Shown: positions 9,557 to 18,770 of the stretch, one piece after another
Layout: every line of letters begins with the position of its first letter
Position numbering within the stretch: the first letter of the stretch is position 1
Origin: Hymenobacter sediminis
Lineage (GTDB): Bacteria; Bacteroidota; Bacteroidia; Cytophagales; Hymenobacteraceae
Length of the DNA stretch: 64,000 nucleotides
Assembly: GCF_003231285.1 (NCBI RefSeq)
Contig: NZ_QKNS01000003.1
Span: 372,001 to 436,000 of the forward strand
Direction of reading: 5' to 3'
Notes under the pieces: generated by a model
Told to the model about the DNA's origin: nothing
Databases searched by the model: none
What the model saw: only the letters and a program-made list of their open reading frames with translations
Translations under genes and position numbers: made by a program

Positions 9557-10578
9557 CGCAGGAGGTAGTCGCTTTGGATGAGCTGCCGCTGATTGGTAGC
9601 GTCGCAAACGGCATAGCTGAAGCCCTTTTGCAGAGCGAAAGCGCCGTGCTGGCCCTGGTTATTCACGGCAATAAAGCACACCTGAATGTCGCGGGCCTTG
9701 TCGCCTTTGATTTTGGCAATGCGCTCAACTGCGGCCTTACAGGCGGCTTTCGGCCCGAGGCCCTGGCGCATAAGCTCCACCACGGTGTGGGCACCGGCTA
9801 TGCGAATCACGTCTTCGCCCTGGCCGGTAGCGGCGGCCGCACCCACGGCATTATCCACGTACAGGCCCGAGCCAATAAGGGGGGAGTCGCCGAGGCGGCC
9901 GCGCATCTTGAAGCCCATGCCGCTGGTAGTGCAGCTGCCGCTGAGGTTGCCGCGCGCATCCTGGGCCAGCATGGCAATGGTATCGTGGTTGTTGGCCCCG
10001 CCTACCGGCCCCACCGACTTTTTGCTACCCGAGTTTTCGATGTTCACGACGGGCTTATACTGGCTGGTTTTGAGCCACTCCCGGTAGGCCTTTTCGGCGT
10101 CGGGGCTGAGCTTCTGGGGTTCCAGCGGAAAGCCCTGGGCCACGGCAAACTGCTGAGCGCCCTGGCCTACCAGCATAACGTGGGGCGTGCGCTCCATCAC
10201 GCGCCGGGCTACGCTGATGGGGTGCTTGATGCGCTCCAGAGCCGCCACGCTGCCGCAGTTAAACAGCTCATCCATAATGCAGGCATCCAGCGTCACAATG
10301 CCCTCCCGGTCGGGGTTGCCGCCCAGGCCCACGCAGCAGTTTTGCTCCGCTTCCGTCACCATCACACCGGCCTCTACCGCGTCTAGCGCCCTACCTCCCT
10401 GGCTTAATACTTTCCAGGCTCCCTGGTTGGCGGCTATTCCGGTATCCCAGGTAGAAATGACCAAGGGCTTGCCCGCAACGGGCAGCGGCGGCAGTGCAAC
10501 GGCTTCGGCCGACTGGCCCACGGCTAATGCCGCCAGTGAGGCGGCCGAGGAAGTAAGAAACTTGCGGCGAGAAGGCAT
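9553..10578 (-). CDS. N(4)-(beta-N-acetylglucosaminyl)-L-asparaginase family (Ntn hydrolase), Tat-type leader
   Basis: A glycosylasparaginase/isoaspartyl peptidase-type Ntn hydrolase, about 341 residues from the ATG at 10578. It begins with a twin-arginine leader (SRRKFLTSSAASLAALAVG). The autocleavage and nucleophile region is GGANNHDTIAMLAQD: the Thr after HD becomes the catalytic N-terminal Thr of the beta subunit. A downstream GSCTTSGMGFKMRGRLGDSP segment binds the substrate carboxylate in this family. Expected role: removal of the GlcNAc-Asn link from degraded glycoproteins in the periplasm. An ATG 45 bases upstream would bury the Tat motif. Its stop overlaps the cutC start. Confidence 0.88.
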   Translation of the reverse strand: MPSRRKFLTSSAASLAALAVGQSAEAVALPPLPVAGKPLVISTWDTGIAANQGAWKVLSQGGRALDAVEAGVMVTEAEQNCCVGLGGNPDREGIVTLDACIMDELFNCGSVAALERIKHPISVARRVMERTPHVMLVGQGAQQFAVAQGFPLEPQKLSPDAEKAYREWLKTSQYKPVVNIENSGSKKSVGPVGGANNHDTIAMLAQDARGNLSGSCTTSGMGFKMRGRLGDSPLIGSGLYVDNAVGAAAATGQGEDVIRIAGAHTVVELMRQGLGPKAACKAAVERIAKIKGDKARDIQVCFIAVNNQGQHGAFALQKGFSYAVCDATNQRQLIQSDYLLR

Positions 10579-10757
10579 AGGGCAGAATACTGGTGCAGAG
10601 AGCCCAAAGAAAGAAAATTTCACCGTCGTACCATACTCCTGGTCCCTACCCCCGCAGAAGGCGCGAACCGTTACTACATCTGAGTGGCTTTGCTGAGTGG
10701 CTCGTAAACCAGCTGGGGCAGTCTAGCGTCGTGCCAAGACGTGGGGGTAGCAAACGA

Positions 10758-10800
10758 AAAGCACGTCATGCTTTGCCACCGGCTCTGCATGACGTGCTTT
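10758..10800 (-). terminator. Long-stem hairpin, terminator of the glucuronoyl esterase gene
   Basis: Perfect 14-bp arms (10758-10771 and 10787-10800) enclose a 15-base loop. Read leftward, the hairpin is followed by a short T-run, directly after the esterase gene that ends at 10841. Its core GTCATGC...GCATGAC recurs in the hairpin at 18685-18738. Confidence 0.75.
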
Positions 10801-10840
10801 GGGTACAGCCTATATCAGCTGCTTCTGTACTTAAAGTCAA

Positions 10841-13312
10841 TTATTGAATTACAACCCGGTGGGCGGCCGTCGTGTCGCCGTTAAAGCGCAACATGTAAAT
10901 ACCCGGCTTCAGCTGGTTGCTCGGGATGGTCAGCACGTTCTGCTTGCCTACCGTCACGCGCGACAATACGCGGCCGGTAACGTCCACCACGTCAATAGTT
11001 TTCACGTTGAGCTTGTTGGCTCCCAGCCGGATGTTGATTTTATCGTGGGCCGGGTTCGGGTAAGCCTCTATGCCACTGGCAGCGGCCTTGGTAGCGGTGG
11101 AGGAAACGGTGCAGTTGGTGGCCGTTGCGCCCAGGCCGCTGATGGAATTCATGGAGGTAGCCAGCACCACTTTATCAAGCTGTGCCCCGCCGCCGGTATT
11201 GTAAGCAATGGTCAGAGTATGCGGACCTACGGGCAGCACCATATCCTTCAGCTTAGTCCAGCCCCAGCCGCCACCGGCATTTACCTCTTTCACGCTCACG
11301 TCATCGATGTAGTAAGTATTGGCTGCCTGGCCCATGTCGAACAGAAAGGTGGTGGAAGCTATGGAGGCCGTGATAGTCCAGGAAACCTGTTTCCACTCCG
11401 TGTCAATGGTCTGATCGGCCTGGTACTGGGCCCCGGAAGGACCCGTGGAGAGGCGGATGGAACCCCCGGCGGTGGCCGCTTTTACCCAGTAGGAAATGGT
11501 GTACTGCTTGCCCACGGTAGTTGGGAAGGCGGCGCTGGTTACCTGCACCCGCCACTGGTTGCCGGGCTGGGCGGTGGGGTTCACCACTTTCAGGGAGCCG
11601 GTGCCGCTGTGAGCTTCCGCTGCTACAGTATTCGCCGTGATGGTTGCGCCGGTCGTGTTCAAAGCAGTCCAGCCGGTCAGTCCGTTCTCAAACCCGCCGT
11701 TGGATACCAGTTGGCTGCCTACTGACTGAAAAGCCTCATTATCAACCTTAAGCCAGTAGCCGTATTCTTCTCCGGCCGGTACGTTTTGCCGGGCCACCAA
11801 GTTGTAGGTAGCGGCGCTGTCAATGGTGAAGGGCAGGGTCAGGTAGGAAATGGCGTCGGTAGGGGCGGCGGTGGGGCTGGTCAGGCCGCTTTTTACTTTC
11901 ACGTACTTACCGCCCGATGCGTCAGCATTCGACACTACCTCCCAGTTCGAGCCCACTGTGGCGCATTCGGCTTCCAGCCAGATGCGTTTGCCCAGCGGCT
12001 CGGCCGGTAACACGGCATTGCTGGTGCCCCACCACTTGTACCAACGTTGGTAGTCCAGGGCGGGGTAGGGGTGGGTGGTGATGTTGGTGTTGACGCTGGT
12101 GTTGCCCAGCAGGAATTTGTCCACGAAGGCCTCAATGGCGGGGCGCTGGGTGGTAGGAATAGCGCAGTGGTTGTGGCCGCCATCAATGAAAAAGCCGAAC
12201 CGGTCGCCGATGCCAAACGTCTTCCACACTTCGTGCGCGGCCCTGGCCGATACGTAGGCCGAGGGGTTCGACAGCCACTCGAAATCGGTGTTGCCGGTTA
12301 CCAGCAGAGCGCGGGGCGCAATCATGGCCATCAGCTCGTGGTGGTCGTGGGGGAGCTTGGCTACGTTGGTGTTCTCAAACCGCTTCATATCGTCCCGAAA
12401 CCAGCGGTAATCGGTGGCGCCCAGCTTTTCTACCGCCCCCAGGGTCTCGGAAACGCGCCAGGCCGGGGCCCCACCACCGCCCGACTCCTGGGCAATGGTA
12501 AGGGCAATGCGCTCATCAAGCGCCCCGGAAAACAGGGCCATTTTACCGGCGTAGGAGCAGCCCGTCACGCCAATGTGCTTCAAATCAATGGGCAGGCTTG
12601 ATTGCACCAGCTCCAGCCCATCAATCAGGCGGCTCACGCCCCAGGCCCAGGCGCTGTACTGGCCCGAGTTATCGAGGTTCTGCTCGGGGTAGAGTTTATA
12701 GTAAGGGTCCGTCAGCTGTGGGTTGCCGTAGCCCGTTACCTGGTTGTGGCTAAAGGTGATGCGGGCTACATTGCGGCTGCTGAAAATATCGGCCGGCAGG
12801 CTGCCAGTGGCGCTGTTCATCCCGATGATGGCCGGAAACGGACCGGTGCCCGTCGGTAGAGCTACCTGCGAGGTCAAGACCAAAGTCTGGCCATTTACAG
12901 TCACGTTCACGGTAAGTACGCCGGTGCCGGCCGTAGTACCAGGGGCGTAGCTGGCGGTAATGGTTTCGGGCTTGGCCGGCTTCCGGCCTATCTCATAGTT
13001 CTCAATTTCAGCCCTGATTTCGTTGCGCCGGCACTCCCAGTCGCTGAAGCTGGTGGATCGGCCGCGGCCATCTGACCACATAAACGGGTCGGGAAGGGGG
13101 GCAATGGCGGGCAGCTGGTCGAAGCTAGGCAGGGGAGGCGCTGCGCAGGTGGTGCCGGTATTTTCAGAAGAATACACCAGCGGAATTTGCTGGGCAAAAG
13201 AGCTGAGGCCGAGCACGCTCAGGACCAGCGTTGCAACGAAAGCCTTTGCTGTTCGCGCCGCTCGGGCTTGTTGTGTAGAAGTGTTATCAGAAGAGGAAGT
13301 CATTGTTTTCAT
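10841..13312 (-). CDS. Secreted glucuronoyl esterase (CE15-like) with carbohydrate-binding and T9SS domains
   Basis: An 823-residue exported protein. After a leader segment (AFVATLVLSVLGLSSFAQ) comes an alpha/beta-hydrolase of the CE15 4-O-methyl-glucuronoyl methylesterase type: nucleophile motif GCSYAGK (Ser near residue 253), acid-region AQESGGGG (about 274) and catalytic His in GGHNHC (about 378). Next is a carbohydrate-binding beta-sandwich region (about 445-735), and last a type IX sorting domain opening with AYPNPAHDKINI. CE15 enzymes cut ester links between lignin and glucuronoxylan, so this points to plant-debris degradation at the cell surface. No other xylanolytic genes are adjacent. 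Confidence 0.85.
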   Translation of the reverse strand: MKTMTSSSDNTSTQQARAARTAKAFVATLVLSVLGLSSFAQQIPLVYSSENTGTTCAAPPLPSFDQLPAIAPLPDPFMWSDGRGRSTSFSDWECRRNEIRAEIENYEIGRKPAKPETITASYAPGTTAGTGVLTVNVTVNGQTLVLTSQVALPTGTGPFPAIIGMNSATGSLPADIFSSRNVARITFSHNQVTGYGNPQLTDPYYKLYPEQNLDNSGQYSAWAWGVSRLIDGLELVQSSLPIDLKHIGVTGCSYAGKMALFSGALDERIALTIAQESGGGGAPAWRVSETLGAVEKLGATDYRWFRDDMKRFENTNVAKLPHDHHELMAMIAPRALLVTGNTDFEWLSNPSAYVSARAAHEVWKTFGIGDRFGFFIDGGHNHCAIPTTQRPAIEAFVDKFLLGNTSVNTNITTHPYPALDYQRWYKWWGTSNAVLPAEPLGKRIWLEAECATVGSNWEVVSNADASGGKYVKVKSGLTSPTAAPTDAISYLTLPFTIDSAATYNLVARQNVPAGEEYGYWLKVDNEAFQSVGSQLVSNGGFENGLTGWTALNTTGATITANTVAAEAHSGTGSLKVVNPTAQPGNQWRVQVTSAAFPTTVGKQYTISYWVKAATAGGSIRLSTGPSGAQYQADQTIDTEWKQVSWTITASIASTTFLFDMGQAANTYYIDDVSVKEVNAGGGWGWTKLKDMVLPVGPHTLTIAYNTGGGAQLDKVVLATSMNSISGLGATATNCTVSSTATKAAASGIEAYPNPAHDKINIRLGANKLNVKTIDVVDVTGRVLSRVTVGKQNVLTIPSNQLKPGIYMLRFNGDTTAAHRVVIQ

Positions 13313-13905
13313 GCGGTGGGAGTTTGGTTTAGGACAGAAGCAGGTCAGGGGCTTATCTTCATAGGCAAGGGTTTAGTGAGAGTGACAACATGAGGTTTAG
13401 CGCCTCCGACAAGCCGCGGCCTGCAGCTGAATGCAGGACGACAACCGAAGCGTGTTCATCGAGAGATGCAATTGGGAGCGGGTAGTTAGCTGGCCGGCTG
13501 ATGGAGGACCGTATAAGCTTTGGAGAGCCCTAGAGCCTATTTCCCTCGGAAGATAGTAGCCAGTTCATGGGGTAGGAACACCGCCAAAGGATATAGGCAA
13601 AATGAAAAGACCGGAATCGTTACCGGAAACGTTTGTATATAAAAGATGATAAAATATTGTTATGATAATGTGAGTGATGACTTGCTCACCAATACAACTA
13701 ATGGTTGAAATAAGGCATTCGCAGAATAAAAGCGTCCTAGTCCATGCAGGCTCAGGCTCAGGAAGGGGGTAGGGCTTTTGGTGATTCGACTGTGGTGCCT
13801 TTTCTCAAATCCGGGCGTGGTCGGGCGCCAACTGCCAGGGACAGATCTGCACCTGACAGTTTGCAACAGGGCAACCTATCTAAAAAAGCACCGTTGCAAG
13901 AGAGT
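13313..13905. other. Divergent intergenic region
   Basis: About 590 bases between the leftward esterase and the rightward SDR gene; AT-rich between 13600 and 13740. It must hold both promoters. The only site I can point to is the palindrome at 13627-13634. The rightward frame is open from 13744 but has no family similarity before 13906. Confidence 0.4.
13622..13638. promoter_or_regulatory. Possible LacI-type operator upstream of the esterase gene
   Basis: The palindrome AAACGTTT at 13627-13634, inside ACCGGAAACGTTTGTAT, resembles the half-sites of LacI/GalR-family operators. It lies some 310 bases upstream of the esterase start, in its presumed promoter region. No LacI-family gene is in the window, so this is a weak inference. 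Confidence 0.25.
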
Positions 13906-14913
13906 ATGAAAGAAGAAACCACACTCAGCCGACGTCAGATAATCAGCGGTTTAGGCGCCAGCTTAGCCGTAGCTACTGTAAGCCCTCTATTATCTGCCGA
14001 AGCTGCTATCGGCTCTGCCGAAGCAGCCCCCGAACCCCTGAAAGACCCGACCACCGCCTACCCCCGGCCCCCATTCAAAAGCCAGACGCAGCCCTGGCCC
14101 GGCCTAGCTGGCAAGATGGAGCCCGTGCCCGACCACGGCGAAAAAAGCTACAAGGGCTCGGGCCGCCTCAAAGGCCGCAAAGCCCTGATTACGGGCGGCG
14201 ACTCCGGCATGGGCCGTGCCGCCGCCATTGCCTACGCCCGGGAAGGCGCCGATGTGGCCATCAACTACCTGCCGGCCGAGGAAGCTGACGCCAAAGAGGT
14301 AATTGCCCTGATTAAGGCCGCCGGCCAGAAAGGGGTTGCCATTCCCGGCGACCTACGCGACGAAGCCTTCTGTAAGAAGCTGGTAGATGAAACTGTGCGC
14401 CAGCTTGGCGGCCTCGATATTGTGGTGAGCAACGCGGCGCGGCAACAGCAGCGCCAGTCCATCCTGGACCTGACCACCGAGGACTTTGATGCGACGATGA
14501 AAACCAACATCTACGCTCCGTTCTGGATTATCAAGGCGGCGCTGCCCCATCTCAAGCCCGGCTCGGCCATCATCGGGACTACCTCCGAGCAAGCCACCGA
14601 CCCCTCCGAAGACCTCTACGACTACGCCCAGACAAAAGCGGCTACCACCAACTACGTCCGCTCCTTGGCCAAGCAACTGGCCCCAAAGGGAATCCGGGTG
14701 AACGGGGTAGCCCCCGGCCCCATCTGGACGCCCCTGCAAGTGAGTGGCGGCGCTACCCAGGAAAAGCTGCAGAAATTCGGCGGCGATACGCCCATGAAGC
14801 GGCCCGGGCAGCCCGTGGAGCTGGCCTCCATCTATGTGCAGCTCGCCGATCCGCAGGCTAGCTATGCTACCGGTCAGGTGTATGGAGCTGCCGGCGGCAA
14901 AGGCATGCCGTAA
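13906..14913 (+). CDS. SDR family oxidoreductase with Tat-like leader
   Basis: A short-chain dehydrogenase of about 335 residues. I chose the ATG at 13906 because it starts a twin-arginine leader (SRRQIISGLGASLAVATVS); an earlier start at 13744 adds a low-complexity tail. Past a Pro-rich linker come the nucleotide-binding motif TGGDSGMGRA, the NAA-type motif VSNAARQ, the active site YAQTK and the family's NGVAPGPIWTP. It belongs to the long SDR group with a PxxxxQ-rich N-terminus, often annotated glucose 1-dehydrogenase-like. The substrate is unknown; export before folding with NADP(H) would fit the Tat route. Confidence 0.87.
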   Translation: MKEETTLSRRQIISGLGASLAVATVSPLLSAEAAIGSAEAAPEPLKDPTTAYPRPPFKSQTQPWPGLAGKMEPVPDHGEKSYKGSGRLKGRKALITGGDSGMGRAAAIAYAREGADVAINYLPAEEADAKEVIALIKAAGQKGVAIPGDLRDEAFCKKLVDETVRQLGGLDIVVSNAARQQQRQSILDLTTEDFDATMKTNIYAPFWIIKAALPHLKPGSAIIGTTSEQATDPSEDLYDYAQTKAATTNYVRSLAKQLAPKGIRVNGVAPGPIWTPLQVSGGATQEKLQKFGGDTPMKRPGQPVELASIYVQLADPQASYATGQVYGAAGGKGMP

Positions 14914-15363
14914 TGCGCTGCGGTAGCACCAGCGGAATTACAAGGGAGTGCGCGAGCCTGGCAAACTAGAAAAACCAGCTCTGCGCCCCAGGTAACTCCG
15001 CCGCATAAAGCAACGAGAAATAGTTGGCGGCTTGTTTTTTACTGAAAACAAGCCTGCCAATACGCCATCCGGCGCAGCACGAAGAAGCTTATTACGTTAG
15101 TACGAGGCGTTAGCCAGTCGTTGCAGCGTAATAAGCTTCTTCGTGCTGCGCCGGATGATGCGTTAATGGGGGGTAGGACCATCACTCAAGATGAACGTTA
15201 GGCTTGCTGTGGCTTCCATGATTGACGCCCTCTGCTGTCCTTCCTAAGGCGCTATTTATCTGACAACAGAAAAACCTTGCTGAAAAGCGTCTGACCGAAC
15301 TCTACCCTAGCGTACCCAAGACGGTTGCGGCCGTTAAGAGAGGTAGCGACAATCAGGGGCGGT
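14914..15363. other. Intergenic region containing a large inverted repeat
   Basis: About 450 bases between SDR and MFS genes. The only structure I recognise is the inverted repeat at 15066-15157; no ORF is supportable. Confidence 0.45.
15066..15157. repeat. Large perfect inverted repeat (31-bp arms)
   Basis: The arms 15066-15096 and 15127-15157 are perfectly complementary over 31 bases, with a 30-base spacer. There is no T-run after either arm, which is far longer than usual for a terminator. It could be a mobile palindromic repeat or the recognition unit of a transposase acting in trans. Confidence 0.85.
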
Positions 15364-16620
15364 ATGGAAGCATCAGCGCGTAGTTTGAAAGGGCTTGACT
15401 GGGTTAACCTGTTAATGGCCGATGTAAAGGACGGAGTGGGCGTGTACCTCTCGGTGTATTTGCTCACGGTCAGGAACTGGCAGCCCGATGAAATAGGGCT
15501 AGTCATTGCTGTACCCGGCCTGGTGGGTATTCTGGTGCAGGCTCCGGCAGGCGCCCTCATCGACAGAACCCGGCACAAGCGCGTGTTGCTGATGGCGGCA
15601 TCGGTGATTATTGCCGTGTGCTGCCTGGTGGTGGTGCTCAGCCATGGGTTCTACCCCATCTTTTTGTCGCAGGCCGTGGTAGGGCTCACCCAATCGGTGT
15701 ATGCGCCGTGTGTGGCGGCCATAACCCTGGGCATGGTAGGGCACAGCCTACTGGATAAGCGCATCGGCCGCAATGAGAGCTTCAACCACTTGGGCAACAT
15801 GCTGGCGGCCATTATTGCGGGCCTGATCGGCCGGTTCATCTCCTACGAGGGCATCTTCTATTTTTCCATTGCCCAGTGCCTGGCCCTGATCGTAGGGGTG
15901 CTGATTATCCAGGAGAAAGACATCGACCACGAGCTGGCCCGAGGAGCCAGTACAACGGACCAAGCCCCGAATACGGCCGGGCTAAAAAGCCTGTTTGCCA
16001 ACCGCAATATCCTGGTTTTCACGCTGGCTATGGCGCTGTTTCACCTGGCCAACGGCGCTATGCTCCCGCTGGTGGGGCAGAAAATGGGCCTGGTAGATCC
16101 CCAAAACTCGTCCTTGTACTTGTCGGCTGCCATCATTATTGCCCAGGGCGTAATGGTTTTCGTGGCTTCTTTTGCGGGCCGCACTGCCGAACGTGGGCGC
16201 AAGAAAATCATGGTGCTAGCCTTCCTGCTGCTGCCGGTGCGGGCCCTATTGTTCGCCTTCATCGACGACCCTTACGTGCTCACCGGCATTCAGCTCTTGG
16301 ATGGCATTGGGGCAGGTATTTTCGGGGTAGTCAGTATCCTGATGATTGCCGACCTGAGCAAGGGCACGGGCCGGTTTAACCTGCTGCAGGGGGTAGTGTA
16401 CTCCGCCATTGGGCTAGCCGCCGCTCTTAGCAGCATTCTGGCCGGCTACATTGTCAAGCACTTCGGCTATGCGGTTGGGTTTATGTCGTTGGCAGGTATA
16501 GCGGTGCTCGGCATTCACTTCTACTGGCTCTCAGTGCCCGAAACCAAGGACATCAACGCTTCAGAAGCACCCAACCCAGCCGAGCAGCCCCTGGGGCTAC
16601 AGGTGCAAACCGGGGCCTGA
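15364..16620 (+). CDS. MFS transporter
   Basis: About 418 residues and 10-12 hydrophobic segments with the usual central break near residue 195 (DHELARGASTTDQAPNT). The loop after TM2 has the MFS motif-A variant GALIDRTRHKR and the second half has its counterpart GRTAERGRKK. These point to a drug- or solute-efflux type major facilitator; the substrate cannot be read. The ATG at 15364 is preferred to a TTG at 15325 because the family begins close to the first helix. It is a single-gene unit. Confidence 0.85.
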   Translation: MEASARSLKGLDWVNLLMADVKDGVGVYLSVYLLTVRNWQPDEIGLVIAVPGLVGILVQAPAGALIDRTRHKRVLLMAASVIIAVCCLVVVLSHGFYPIFLSQAVVGLTQSVYAPCVAAITLGMVGHSLLDKRIGRNESFNHLGNMLAAIIAGLIGRFISYEGIFYFSIAQCLALIVGVLIIQEKDIDHELARGASTTDQAPNTAGLKSLFANRNILVFTLAMALFHLANGAMLPLVGQKMGLVDPQNSSLYLSAAIIIAQGVMVFVASFAGRTAERGRKKIMVLAFLLLPVRALLFAFIDDPYVLTGIQLLDGIGAGIFGVVSILMIADLSKGTGRFNLLQGVVYSAIGLAAALSSILAGYIVKHFGYAVGFMSLAGIAVLGIHFYWLSVPETKDINASEAPNPAEQPLGLQVQTGA

Positions 16621-17009
16621 AGCAATACTCCGGAAAGGGAAAAGTGCCCTCTGCCTAAACGGCAAGTAAACCGGGGGCCACGGTAAGGTTTGTAGGGATA
16701 TGGCTATCAGCCACCGGCTGCCAAACGGGCCGGAGCTGCTGGGCAGAGGCTGCTAATGGTCAGTACAATATCGTTGCTCCGGCCTATTATCGGTACCTGG
16801 AAAAGGTAAACCAGTTTTGGGCGCTCGTGAGTATCGGCAAGGGCCTTTGCTACTGAAGCTGGTTGGGTTTTATGTTGCATAGCTAAGTAAAGTTAGGACT
16901 TGGCATAGGTGGTAAACGGGCATAGCATATACTCAGGAGCTGTGCACGAAACCGTTCACTTTCCTGGAGGCTGCGTTAAATACCATTCGTAGCTTCCTAT
17001 TATGCTTTT
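16621..17009. other. Intergenic region, nothing recognised
   Basis: About 390 bases between the MFS and PAS kinase genes. I see no ORF, hairpin or repeat that I can support; it should contain the kinase promoter. Confidence 0.35.
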
Positions 17010-18593
17010 ATGGACCCTAACAAGTCTCTTGCTCAGGAGTTGCAGGCCCTGGAAACAGTGCCTGATTCATATATCGTCGTGTCGCCTGAACTGATCATTC
17101 TTACCGCCAGCGACGCCTACCTTCGGGACACCCTGAAACGGCGCGAGGAATTGGTGGGGCGCTACCTCTTCGATGCCTTCCCCGACAACCCTGCTGCGCC
17201 CAACGCCCATGCGGTGCGCAATTGGCGCGCCTCGCTGGAGCGGGTAATTGCCACGGGCCAGCCTCACCAAATGGCTTTGCAGCACTATGATGTGCTCGAC
17301 CCTGAGCGGCCAGGGCATTTTGTGGAGCGGCACTGGAAGCCCCTGAATACGCCTGTATTTGACGCCCAAGGGAAGCTGCGCTACATTATTCATAGCAGCG
17401 TAAACGTAACCGAGGAGGTGCTGTCGCGCCGGGCTCTGCGCATCAGTCAGGACCGGGAGCATGACGCCCTGGCCGAAGCCGAGCGGGAGCGGCAGCGGCT
17501 GAGCCACTTGGTAATGCAGGCCCCGGCCGCCATTTGTCTGCACTCCGGGCCCGAGCTGGTGTACGAGTTCGTCAACCCCAGCTACCAGCAGCTGTTTCCG
17601 GGCAAGGGGCTGGTGGGGAAGCCCCTGCTGGAAGTTGTGCCCGAGCTACAAGGCACGCCCATCTGGCAGCAGTTGCAGGAGGTGTATCAGACCGGGCGAA
17701 GCCAGCAGCGCCACGATGTGTGCATTCAGCTAGTGCGCCCTGCCGATTCGGAGCCCTCCGACGCGTATTTCAATTACACGTTTCAGCCCCGCTACAACGA
17801 ACACCAGCAGGTTGATGGCGTGTACGTGTTTGCCTTCGAGGTAACCGAGCAGGTGCTGGCCCGCCAGCAGGTACAGGCACTTAACCAGGAATTAAACCAA
17901 ACCAACCAGCAGCTTACGCGCGTCAATGCCGATCTGGACAGCTTTGTGTACATGGCGGCCCACGACCTTAGAGGCCCCATTAATAATCTGGAAGGGCTGG
18001 TACAGGCCCTGCACGATTCACTACCTACCCCGCCTGCCGAAACCAGTGTAGTGCTCAATATGATGCGGGACGCCGTGACACGCTTCCAGCGAACTTTGGT
18101 GCAGCTCAATGATGTGCTGCAACTGCACCAAGCCCACGACCCCACCGCCCCGCCCACGGAGCTGGCCACCGTAGTAGATGATTTGCGTCAGGACCTGCTG
18201 CCGGCTCTGCAGCAAACCGGCGGCACATTGGAGGTAGATGCCGATGCCTGCCCCCTGGTAGCCATGCCAGCCAAGAGTTTGCGGTCTATGCTGTACAACC
18301 TGCTCAGTAATGCCATCAAGTACCGCCACCCCGACCGGCCGCCTCATGTGCGCCTAAACTGCCACACCCAGGATGGGCTCTGGCACCTGACCGTGCAGGA
18401 CAATGGCCTCGGCCTGACCGATACCCAGCAGGCTTCCCTGTTTGCCCTGTTCCGACGTTTTCACAACCACGTGGAGGGCTCCGGCCTGGGCCTTTATACC
18501 GTCAAGAAAATAGTGGAAAACCTGGGTGGCCGGGTGGAGGTGCAAAGTGAGTTGGGGGTAGGCTCTACCTTTTCGGTTTACATTCCGAGCTAG
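17010..18593 (+). CDS. PAS-domain sensor histidine kinase
   Basis: A 527-residue cytoplasmic-looking kinase without membrane segments. It has two PAS-like domains (about 15-145 and 165-290) and a short coiled-coil linker. The phospho-acceptor box is AAHDLRGPINN, and the HATPase_c domain shows NLLSNAIKYR, DNGLGL and GSGLGLYTV. This is the bacteriophytochrome/light-stress type of small soluble kinase common in Hymenobacter-like genomes (family knowledge). No receiver gene is adjacent, so the partner must be elsewhere. It is a paralogue of the truncated kinase at the window start. Confidence 0.92.
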   Translation: MDPNKSLAQELQALETVPDSYIVVSPELIILTASDAYLRDTLKRREELVGRYLFDAFPDNPAAPNAHAVRNWRASLERVIATGQPHQMALQHYDVLDPERPGHFVERHWKPLNTPVFDAQGKLRYIIHSSVNVTEEVLSRRALRISQDREHDALAEAERERQRLSHLVMQAPAAICLHSGPELVYEFVNPSYQQLFPGKGLVGKPLLEVVPELQGTPIWQQLQEVYQTGRSQQRHDVCIQLVRPADSEPSDAYFNYTFQPRYNEHQQVDGVYVFAFEVTEQVLARQQVQALNQELNQTNQQLTRVNADLDSFVYMAAHDLRGPINNLEGLVQALHDSLPTPPAETSVVLNMMRDAVTRFQRTLVQLNDVLQLHQAHDPTAPPTELATVVDDLRQDLLPALQQTGGTLEVDADACPLVAMPAKSLRSMLYNLLSNAIKYRHPDRPPHVRLNCHTQDGLWHLTVQDNGLGLTDTQQASLFALFRRFHNHVEGSGLGLYTVKKIVENLGGRVEVQSELGVGSTFSVYIPS

Positions 18594-18684
18594 CTGGCCG
18601 CCCGGCCGCCCAGCCGTTGCTTGAATTGCTTTAGTGGCGAAGCGAGGTAACGCAACAGGGCAAGGTATGTAGCTATAGAAAGAT

Positions 18685-18738
18685 CATAGGCCGTCATGCT
18701 TGCGGTGGTGTCCGCTTACCGATGCATGACGGCCTATG
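18685..18738. terminator. Hairpin between convergent genes
   Basis: Perfect 15-bp arms (18685-18699 and 18724-18738) lie between the convergent kinase and SDR genes, and could end both transcripts. It shares the core GTCATGC...GCATGAC with the hairpin at 10758-10800. Confidence 0.7.
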
Positions 18739-18770
18739 GGCAATAACGCCTTCCTACTTACATGGCCTGT

